Source of the DNA: JADGAU01 sp045047105
GTDB lineage: Bacteria; Pseudomonadota; Gammaproteobacteria; GRL18
Assembly (NCBI GenBank): GCA_045047105.1
Contig: JASFYQ010000116.1
Span: 1 to 38,958 of the forward strand
Length of the DNA: 38,958 nt
Direction of reading: 5' to 3'
Shown: positions 33,124 to 38,958 of the stretch, one piece after another
Layout of the letters: each line of letters opens with the position of its first letter
How positions within the stretch are numbered: the stretch's first letter is position 1
Notes under the pieces: model-generated
The model's database searches: none
Told to the model about the DNA's origin: nothing
Seen by the model: only the letters and a program-made list of their open reading frames with translations
Translations under genes and position numbers: made by a program

Positions 33124-34933
33124 ACCTGCTCTCCGCGACTAATAATGCGATAGTAAATCGTGCCCCACCTGTGGCTAAATTACGTACAGATAATTTGCCA
33201 TCCATAATATCCATAATTCTGGCTGAAATAGACAGGCCTAAACCCAGGCCAGATTTTTTGGTAGTAAAAAAGGGATCAAAAATCTTTTCCATATGTTCTA
33301 GTTCAATTCCTTGTCCATTATCATCTACATGTATTAAAGCCCATTGTTTGTCCCGTTCTATATGAATGGTTACTTTAGCAGAATCTTCAGATTCAATGGC
33401 TTGCATGGCATTATTAATCAGGTTGATTAAAATTTGTTCCAGCTGAATAATATCTGCACGCGCTTTTAAGCCAGAGCTATGGTTTTGAATATTAATAATC
33501 GAGCTACTTTTTTTATATTTGTGGCTGACTATATCAATAGCAGATTGAATGACTTTTTGTATGCCCACAATTTCCATATTTTGATGCGATTTACGTGAAA
33601 AAAATTTCAGTTGAGAGCTAATTTTACTCATACGTTTAGTCAGTAGAACTATACGGCAAAGGTTTTCATCTACTGCTTTGAGTTTGTTTATACTCAGGAA
33701 TTTTCTGGCATTATCGGTATAACTGCGAATGGCAGCCAGAGGATTATTTAACTCATGGCTAATACTTGCTGACATTTGCCCTAATACAGCTAATTTTGCG
33801 GTTTGAATTAATTCGTTCTGAGTTTTTAGCAGCATTTTCTCTGTCTGCTTACGTTCATCGATTTCATGAATTAAGTCGGTGGTTCTAACTGCAACCTGAT
33901 GTTCCAACTGTTTTTTTGCTTCGAGTTGAAAGTGCTCTCGTTCATGCTGACGTTTAAGGCGTTGTAAAAAAAGAAAACTGAGCAGCAGCAGCAGTATTAG
34001 AATCAGAAACAAAACAATGGTGGTGATTAAGCGTTCTTCTTTAATTTTACTAAGAGGAGCCAGGATCATAACATCCCAGCCTGCATGAGGCATATTTTTT
34101 TGGATGGTATAATATTCATTATTATTTTTCTCACTAATATTATTTATTCTAAGCAATTTGCTGTCTGGAGAAATTAATTCCAGAGTCTCAACACCCAGGT
34201 TCTTGATGATAATATTACTATAGCGCTGGCTAAGGTGTATATTGTTAAGAGTTGCTGTGGGAATAGGTTTTATACTTTGATAGAGCCATTTTTTTTGTGT
34301 GGTAATAAAGGTAATGCCATTGGGATCGCTGACAATAAACTGAATTTTTCGGTTTGACCAGTTTAGCTCAATATTAGATAAATCCATTTTAACAACAATA
34401 ACACCTAAATTTTGAGCCGCATAAACAATAGGATAGGCAAAATAATAACCGCGTTCACCAGATGTAGTTCCCAGAGCAAAATAACGCCCCAGCTGCCCTT
34501 GCATGGCATTTATAAAATAGGGTCTAAAATTAAAATTCTGTTGATTAAATGTTTGTTTTTTCTGCCAATTACTGGCTGCCAGAGTTAAGCCTTCAGAATT
34601 CATTAAATAAGTATCGGAAGCACCAATAATATTATTAATATCTTCTAAAAAATAGTTTACCAGATCTATGCGGGGATTACTGTCTGGGTGCTTTAATAGA
34701 TCAACTAAAATACTATTTTTAGATATAAGTTGTGGAATAAATTGAAAACGTGCCAGACGAGCATCTAAATGGCTGATAAATTGATTCAGCTGTTGCTGGC
34801 TATTTTTATGCAGTTTTTGAATACCCAATTTCCAGCTGAAATAACCTCCAGACCATATAATTACCAGCATCAGTATCATTATTGATAAAACTATTAATGC
34901 TTTTAAAAAGTAAGGTTTTTTTATTTTTTTCAT
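33104..34933 (-). CDS. dctB: Sensor histidine kinase, DctB-like
   Basis: This 609-residue inner-membrane kinase has TM1 near residues 11-30, a periplasmic double-PAS/dCache-type sensor (about 35-300) and TM2 in the stretch ITTIVLFLILILLLLLSFLF. A coiled coil leads to the HisKA box with the acceptor His in SASISHELNNPLAAIRSY (about residue 400). An HATPase domain follows, with N-box ILINLINNAMQAI, DNGQGIELEH and GLGLGLSI. DctB-type sensors detect C4-dicarboxylates such as succinate in the periplasm and phosphorylate DctD. It is divergent from the transporter genes. The DctB assignment follows the architecture, the partner gene and the adjacent TRAP operon. Confidence 0.9.
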   Translation of the reverse strand: MKKIKKPYFLKALIVLSIMILMLVIIWSGGYFSWKLGIQKLHKNSQQQLNQFISHLDARLARFQFIPQLISKNSILVDLLKHPDSNPRIDLVNYFLEDINNIIGASDTYLMNSEGLTLAASNWQKKQTFNQQNFNFRPYFINAMQGQLGRYFALGTTSGERGYYFAYPIVYAAQNLGVIVVKMDLSNIELNWSNRKIQFIVSDPNGITFITTQKKWLYQSIKPIPTATLNNIHLSQRYSNIIIKNLGVETLELISPDSKLLRINNISEKNNNEYYTIQKNMPHAGWDVMILAPLSKIKEERLITTIVLFLILILLLLLSFLFLQRLKRQHEREHFQLEAKKQLEHQVAVRTTDLIHEIDERKQTEKMLLKTQNELIQTAKLAVLGQMSASISHELNNPLAAIRSYTDNARKFLSINKLKAVDENLCRIVLLTKRMSKISSQLKFFSRKSHQNMEIVGIQKVIQSAIDIVSHKYKKSSSIINIQNHSSGLKARADIIQLEQILINLINNAMQAIESEDSAKVTIHIERDKQWALIHVDDNGQGIELEHMEKIFDPFFTTKKSGLGLGLSISARIMDIMDGKLSVRNLATGGARFTIALLVAESRYDKNEH

Positions 34934-35057
34934 AAAATTATGACTGCTTATTTTTTCTTATAATAGTGTAATCATCTTTATATTACTAGCTTGCTGCTAT
35001 GCTTATTAGTTTAGATATTTAACTCATTAATAGAAGCTATATTTTTTGTTTAATTTA

Positions 35058-35073
35058 GGGTAAGTTTATACCC
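35058..35073. promoter_or_regulatory. Inverted repeat GGGTA-N6-TACCC
   Basis: Perfect 5-bp arms with a 6-bp spacer, about 120-135 bp upstream of the sigma-54-like promoter. It may be a second enhancer site beside the 24-bp dyad at 35086-35109. Confidence 0.35.
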
Positions 35074-35085
35074 ATAAAAAGATGT

Positions 35086-35109
35086 AAATGGGTGGGTTTC
35101 CACTCATTT
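35086..35109. promoter_or_regulatory. 24-bp dyad, candidate DctD enhancer site
   Basis: AAATGGGTGG (35086-35095) and CCACTCATTT (35100-35109) are inverted with a 4-bp spacer and nine of ten positions matching. The centre is about 96 bp upstream of the promoter GG at 35194-35195, where enhancer-binding proteins of the NtrC/DctD class usually bind. Confidence 0.5.
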
Positions 35110-35191
35110 TAAATTACTTATAAAAGGTAACACCTTCAGCTTAGTGTATATATTTCTGAGACTTAGCTCATATTTTTAATATTTATTCATA

Positions 35192-35207
35192 TTGGCATAA
35201 ATCATGA
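35192..35207 (+). promoter_or_regulatory. dctP: Weak sigma-54-like promoter before dctP
   Basis: TTGGCATAAATCATGA matches the TGGCAC-N5-TTGC consensus at the GG (35194-35195) and at the spacing, but the second element is ATGA instead of TTGC, so the -12 GC is not fully kept. Transcription would begin near 35219, 64 nt before dctP. Its location fits a DctD target. Confidence 0.4.
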
Positions 35208-35282
35208 TACATAGTCCGATGAAGTTCATAACAAAATTGGACAATTAATTCACATTAAAATTATCACTCGAAGAGGTATAAA

Positions 35283-36281
35283 ATGAGAAAGATTCTATTA
35301 GGTATTGTTATTTCATCCACATTAACCGTTGCTAGTACAGCTGCTTTTGCAAAATGCGACCCTGGTGAAATTGTTATTAAGTTCAGTCATGTAACAAACA
35401 CCGATAAACACCCCAAAGGTATTGCTGCTTCATTACTAGAAAAACGAGTAAATGAAGAGATGAATGGTAAAGCCTGTATGCAGGTATTCCCAAATTCAAC
35501 CCTTTATAATGATAAAAAAGTGCTTGAAGCAATGTTAAATGGTGATGTGCAAATGGCAGCACCTTCATTATCAAAATTTGAAAAATTCACCAAAAAATTC
35601 CGTATTTTTGATCTTCCCTTTGTTTTTGATGATGTAGATGCAGTGGATCGTTTCCAAAACTCTGCTGAAGGTCAAAAACTTAAAAATGCCATGAATCGTC
35701 GTGGCTTAAAAGGTCTGGAGTTTTGGCATAATGGTATGAAACAAATGTCAGCAAATAAACCTTTGATCAAACCTGCTGATGCAAAGGGACTTAAATTTCG
35801 TGTAATGGCATCGGATGTTTTGGTAGCGCAATTTGAGCAATTAGGAGCCAGCCCACAGAAAATGTCTTTTAAAGAAGTTTATGGTGGTTTACAAACTAAG
35901 GTAATTGATGGACAAGAAAATAGTTGGTCAAATATCTATGGTAAAAAATTCTTTGAAGTGCAGGATGGTATAACAGAAACCAATCACGGTATTCTTGATT
36001 ATCTGGTTGTTACCTCAAGTAAATGGTGGGATGGATTACCAGCAGATGTTCGTGACCAATTAGCAACTATCCTAAAAGAAGTAACTCAAGCAAGAAATGC
36101 AGAATCTACTAAAGTTAATAATGAGAACAAACAAAATATTATTAAAGCCGGTTCTAAAGTTCGTACTTTAACTGATGCTCAACGCCAGGAATGGGTTGAT
36201 GCAATGAAACCTGTATGGAAAAAGTTTGAAAAAGACATTGGTGAAAATTTAATGAATGCTGCTTTAAAAGCTAATAACTAA
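35283..36281 (+). CDS. dctP: TRAP transporter substrate-binding protein, DctP
   Basis: This 332-residue periplasmic protein has a signal peptide (cleavage after AAFA, residue 23) and the two-lobe DctP fold. Residues that fit carboxylate binding are R173 in GLKFRVMAS and N213 in DGQENSWSNIYG. The TRAP family uses the Arg to hold the substrate carboxylate. It starts IVIKFSHVTNTDKHPKG after the signal, as in C4-dicarboxylate binders. An AGAGG ribosome site precedes the ATG. The gene is followed by a hairpin plus T-tract and then dctQM. Linkage to DctBD supports succinate, fumarate or malate as likely substrates. Confidence 0.92.
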   Translation: MRKILLGIVISSTLTVASTAAFAKCDPGEIVIKFSHVTNTDKHPKGIAASLLEKRVNEEMNGKACMQVFPNSTLYNDKKVLEAMLNGDVQMAAPSLSKFEKFTKKFRIFDLPFVFDDVDAVDRFQNSAEGQKLKNAMNRRGLKGLEFWHNGMKQMSANKPLIKPADAKGLKFRVMASDVLVAQFEQLGASPQKMSFKEVYGGLQTKVIDGQENSWSNIYGKKFFEVQDGITETNHGILDYLVVTSSKWWDGLPADVRDQLATILKEVTQARNAESTKVNNENKQNIIKAGSKVRTLTDAQRQEWVDAMKPVWKKFEKDIGENLMNAALKANN

Positions 36282-36299
36282 TTCTTACCCGATAAGAAT
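36281..36299. repeat. Small hairpin immediately after dctP
   Basis: ATTCTTA (36281-36287) and TAAGAAT (36293-36299) pair across a 5-nt loop. It begins at the last base of the stop codon. With the stronger hairpin at 36307-36332 it may protect the dctP mRNA end. Confidence 0.4.
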
Positions 36300-36306
36300 A
36301 TTCTCT

Positions 36307-36344
36307 CATTCCCATGCTTTTGTGTGGGAATGTTTGTTTTTTTG
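36307..36344 (+). terminator. Strong hairpin with T-tract between dctP and dctQ
   Basis: CATTCCCATGC (36307-36317), loop TTTT and GTGTGGGAATG (36322-36332) form an 11-bp stem with two G-T pairs. A T-rich tract (36333-36343) follows. This is a good intrinsic terminator. Because dctQM continue on the same strand 55 nt after it, it probably acts as partial termination that keeps binding-protein mRNA in excess over membrane subunits. Confidence 0.75.
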
Positions 36345-36398
36345 TGTAATAGAGAATATTTTTATTATAAAAAAGCTATTCAAGGGGAGTAGAAGTTC

Positions 36399-37052
36399 AT
36401 GAAACAAGAACATCTAGATAAACTAGGCCGCATAACGGATAACATTGAAGAAACATCTATAGCTGTATGCATGGGCTTAATGACAATAATAACCTTTGCA
36501 AATGTTATTGCCCGTTACGTTTTTAACGAGAATATCTTATGGGCTTTGGAGGTAACTGTATTTCTATTTGCCTGGCTGGTTCTAATGGGTGCTTCATACG
36601 CAGTTAAACACCATATTCATATAGGTGTGGATGTAGTGATTAATGTGCTATCCCCCCAAAAAAGAAAAATCCTGACACTGATTGCAATTGCAGCATGTCT
36701 GGCATACTCAATTTTATTACTAATAGGCTCATGGAACTATTGGTACCCCTTTATTACTGAACGAGCATGGCTGGAAACAGATGATATTCCCATGCCCCAA
36801 TTTTTAATGTTTATGGCAGATATATTTAATGAAGGTGAAGCATATGAAAAAATGCCTCGCTTTATCCCTTATCTTGCTCTGCCTTTAGGTATGGCTCTGT
36901 TTACATTAAGATTTTTTCAATTGGGCTGGTATGTAATAAATGGCAAGGTAGACAAGATAATATCCTGTCATGAAGTGGAAGATGAAATGGAAAACGCTAT
37001 GGAGCTAGAGGAAGATTTAGACCAACCTACAGATAAAAAGGAGAAAAAATAA
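36399..37052 (+). CDS. dctQ: TRAP transporter small membrane subunit, DctQ
   Basis: This 217-residue protein has four predicted membrane helices and the DctQ signature around FANVIARYVFNENILWALEVTVFLFAWLVLMGASYAVK. It is longer than usual: a periplasmic-loop insertion (WLETDDIPMPQFLMFMADI) lies between helices three and four, and a highly acidic C-terminal tail (EVEDEMENAMELEEDLDQ) follows helix four. GGGGAG precedes the ATG. It pairs with DctM and receives substrate from DctP. Its stop shares a base with the dctM ATG (TAATG), so the two are translationally coupled. Confidence 0.9.
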   Translation: MKQEHLDKLGRITDNIEETSIAVCMGLMTIITFANVIARYVFNENILWALEVTVFLFAWLVLMGASYAVKHHIHIGVDVVINVLSPQKRKILTLIAIAACLAYSILLLIGSWNYWYPFITERAWLETDDIPMPQFLMFMADIFNEGEAYEKMPRFIPYLALPLGMALFTLRFFQLGWYVINGKVDKIISCHEVEDEMENAMELEEDLDQPTDKKEKK

Positions 37053-38416
37053 TGGCTATTACTATTCTTTTTCTTATGGTAATTGCTTTTATGCTGATTG
37101 GTGTACCCATTGCCGTCTCTCTTGGCCTTTCCAGTATTATCTTTCTTATGGTTCACTCTGATTCCTCATTGGCATCAGTAGCACAAACAATGTTCTCAGC
37201 ATTTGAAGGACATTACACCTTACTCGCAATCCCATTTTTTATTTTAGCCTCCGTGTTTATGTCAACTGGTGGCGTAGCACATAGAATTATACGTTTTGCA
37301 ATTGCTCTGGTTGGCTCCTTTAGAGGAGGTCTGGCAATGGCTTCCGTTTTTGCCTGTATGATGTTTGCCGCTTTATCTGGCTCCTCTCCTGCAACCGTTG
37401 TAGCAATCGGTAGTATTGCTATTGCAGGCATGATACAAGTGGGTTATACCAAAGAATTTGCAGCAGGTGTAATCTGTAATGCAGGAACTTTAGGAATTTT
37501 AATCCCCCCGTCCATTGTTATGGTGGTCTATGCTGCGGCTACCGATGTTTCTGTAGGTAGAATGTTTTTAGCAGGGGTAATTCCTGGATTAATGGCTGGC
37601 GGCATGTTAATGCTGGGTATATATGCAGTTGCCTGTTATAAGGGACTGCCAGCTCAGCCCTGGGCGGGTTGGGGCAATGTCTTCAGTGCGGTAAAAGATG
37701 CCAGTTGGGGTCTGTTATTAATTGTTATTATCCTCGGTGGAATTTATGGCGGTATTTTTACCCCAACGGAGGCCGCTGCGGTAGCTGCGGTTTATGCCTT
37801 TCTTATCTCCAATTTTATTTATCGTGATATGGGGCCGTTTAAAGAAAAAGGAGCTGGGGGCATTATGATCCTATGGCGAGGCCTGTCGGTGTTCTGGCAT
37901 GAAGATACTAAACGCAGCCTGTTTGAAGCAGGAAAGCTGACCATTATGTTATTATTTATTATTGCTAATGCGTTGATTCTTAAGCATGTATTAACTGAGG
38001 AACGTATCCCTCAAATGCTAACCGAAGTCATGTTAAATGCTGGTTTTGGCCCGATTATGTTTTTAATTGTGGTGAATATTTTATTACTCATTGGTGGTCA
38101 GTTTATGGAGCCATCGGGTTTACTTATTATTGTTGCACCTCTGGTCTTTCCTATTGCTATGGAATTAGGAATCGACCCCATCCATCTAGGAATAATCATG
38201 GTAGTTAATATGGAAATTGGAATGATTACCCCACCTGTAGGTCTAAACCTATTTGTGACTGCAGGTGTTGCCAAAATGCAAGTGCATAGTGTAGTTAAAG
38301 CTGCTGCACCATGGCTTGCAATTTTAGTGGTATTTTTAATAATTGTAACTTATGTTCCAGCGGTATCTACTTGGTTACCCACCTTAATGATGGGCCCTGA
38401 AGTAATTACTAAGTAA
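37052..38416 (+). CDS. dctM: TRAP transporter large membrane subunit, DctM
   Basis: The 454-residue polytopic protein (about 12 helices) has the ion-transporter fold of DctM. Signatures include SGSSPATVVAIGSIAIAGM, GTLGILIPPSIVMVVYA, GGIFTPTEAAAVAAVYA, GGQFMEPSGLLIIVAPLVFP and EIGMITPPVGLNLFV. It probably couples dicarboxylate uptake to a sodium gradient, as in characterised TRAP transporters. A cytoplasmic insertion (YRDMGPFKEKGAGGIMILWR, then WHEDTKRSLFE) makes it longer than the usual 425-430 residues. AAGGAG precedes the ATG. Confidence 0.93.
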   Translation: MAITILFLMVIAFMLIGVPIAVSLGLSSIIFLMVHSDSSLASVAQTMFSAFEGHYTLLAIPFFILASVFMSTGGVAHRIIRFAIALVGSFRGGLAMASVFACMMFAALSGSSPATVVAIGSIAIAGMIQVGYTKEFAAGVICNAGTLGILIPPSIVMVVYAAATDVSVGRMFLAGVIPGLMAGGMLMLGIYAVACYKGLPAQPWAGWGNVFSAVKDASWGLLLIVIILGGIYGGIFTPTEAAAVAAVYAFLISNFIYRDMGPFKEKGAGGIMILWRGLSVFWHEDTKRSLFEAGKLTIMLLFIIANALILKHVLTEERIPQMLTEVMLNAGFGPIMFLIVVNILLLIGGQFMEPSGLLIIVAPLVFPIAMELGIDPIHLGIIMVVNMEIGMITPPVGLNLFVTAGVAKMQVHSVVKAAAPWLAILVVFLIIVTYVPAVSTWLPTLMMGPEVITK

Positions 38417-38453
38417 TAAATTAAACTTTATAAAATATAGTTGAAGGAAAAAA

Positions 38454-38942
38454 ATGAAAGCCACAATTAAAACCATACTATATGCAACTAATATGGGGGA
38501 ACATACTCGCCCAGTATTTCGTTATGCCTTAAATATAGCAGAGCAACATAATGCAAAAGTGGTTATGTTACATGTTATAGAGCCATTAAATTCGGGAGTA
38601 TTAGTGGCTATTGATGTATATATGCCTAAAGTAAAAGCTAAAGATGTGCTTAAAGATGGGATGAAAAAAGCCTTATCAAAAATGCGTTCACGTTTAGATA
38701 AATTTTATACGGATGAGAAAATAGAAGCCGAATCAGAGCGTAAACTTATTTCTAAAGTAAAAGTTGTAAGTGGTAAAGCAGCTGAAAGCATAGTTAAACA
38801 GGCAGAAAAAGTGGGAGCCGATCTTATTGTTATTGGCTCTCACACCAGCCCAGCCATAAGTACTGCTTTAATAGGCTCAACTGCTAATAAAGTAACACAA
38901 CTTTCCAGTGTTCCTGTTCTTGTTGTTCCTGTGCGTGAGTAG
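38454..38942 (+). CDS. UspA-family universal stress protein in the TRAP operon
   Basis: This single-domain 162-residue Usp starts IKTILYATNMGEHTRPVFRYAL and ends in a nucleotide-loop motif, VIGSHTSPAISTALIGSTANKV. The loop keeps the G...GST end, but its second glycine is Thr, so ATP binding may be altered. It follows dctM by 37 nt with an AAGGAA ribosome site, and is probably co-transcribed. This arrangement recalls TeaD, the Usp protein that regulates the TeaABC TRAP transporter in Halomonas, so a modulatory role on uptake is possible by analogy. Confidence 0.85.
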   Translation: MKATIKTILYATNMGEHTRPVFRYALNIAEQHNAKVVMLHVIEPLNSGVLVAIDVYMPKVKAKDVLKDGMKKALSKMRSRLDKFYTDEKIEAESERKLISKVKVVSGKAAESIVKQAEKVGADLIVIGSHTSPAISTALIGSTANKVTQLSSVPVLVVPVRE

Positions 38943-38958
38943 TTCTCTAGAGTACAAT

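Larger units (their letters stand above)
34934..35282. other. Divergent dctB-dctP regulatory region
   Basis: These 349 non-coding bases separate dctBD from dctPQM. They contain the inverted repeats GGGTA-N6-TACCC (35058-35073), a 24-bp dyad (35086-35109) and AAGGT-AAC-ACCTT (35124-35136), and a sigma-54-like promoter (35192-35207). Nothing resembling a gene is present. Confidence 0.55.

Overview
The window is AT-rich bacterial chromosome with dense gene packing, frequent TAATG or ATGA stop/start overlaps and clear Shine-Dalgarno sites. The gene families (UspE, NhaR-type LysR regulator, short HPF, YccA/BI-1, HME-RND efflux, DctBD plus a DctPQM TRAP transporter, CZB chemoreceptor) point to a gammaproteobacterium, probably free-living, motile and aquatic. 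This lineage call is an inference from gene content and composition. No rRNA, tRNA, CRISPR array, phage or insertion sequence was seen.

Region 1 (1-9511, + strand) is a compact surface-polysaccharide export operon: a DUF6492 protein (likely glycosyltransferase-related), a lipoprotein with a thrombospondin type-3 motif, a 940-residue multi-SLBB Wza-like exporter, a Wzz-like copolymerase, a Wzx-like flippase, a PAPS-type sulfotransferase and a Wzy/O-antigen-ligase-like polymerase. Together these suggest a sulfated extracellular polysaccharide made by a Wzx/Wzy route. No initiating glycosyltransferase is present, so the rest of the pathway must lie elsewhere. The leader carries a sigma-54-like promoter, a 22-bp dyad and a 12-bp tandem repeat.

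Region 2 (9598-12790) holds housekeeping and stress genes: a tandem UspE-like protein and a NhaR-like regulator on the minus strand, then an HPF-like ribosome hibernation factor and a BI-1/YccA membrane protein on the plus strand.

Region 3 (12901-31095) is a metal-homeostasis island. Two different HME-RND tripartite pumps face away from each other. The minus-strand set is CzcC1-CzcB1-CzcA1-DUF3240, followed by a small secreted protein. The plus-strand set is a CzcI-like His-rich protein, a degenerate paralogue of that small secreted protein, then CzcC2-CzcB2 (His-rich)-CzcA2. Between them lie a COG3044-type ABC-class ATPase and an OprB-like porin. Immediately convergent with CzcA2 is a chemoreceptor with two tandem periplasmic zinc-binding CZB domains, which suggests that zinc sensing by chemotaxis is linked to zinc efflux.

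Region 4 (31337-38942) starts with the remnant of a TPR protein. It continues with a C4-dicarboxylate uptake module: the DctB/DctD two-component system on the minus strand, divergent from DctP-DctQ-DctM and a Usp protein. The 349-bp divergent region has a 24-bp dyad about 95 bp upstream of a sigma-54-like promoter, and a strong hairpin plus T-tract separates dctP from dctQM.

The most novel signals are the small secreted family that accompanies both RND pumps (one copy broken by a deletion and a poly-T frameshift), the tandem-CZB receptor beside the pump, and the sulfated-polysaccharide locus with its seven SLBB-like modules.
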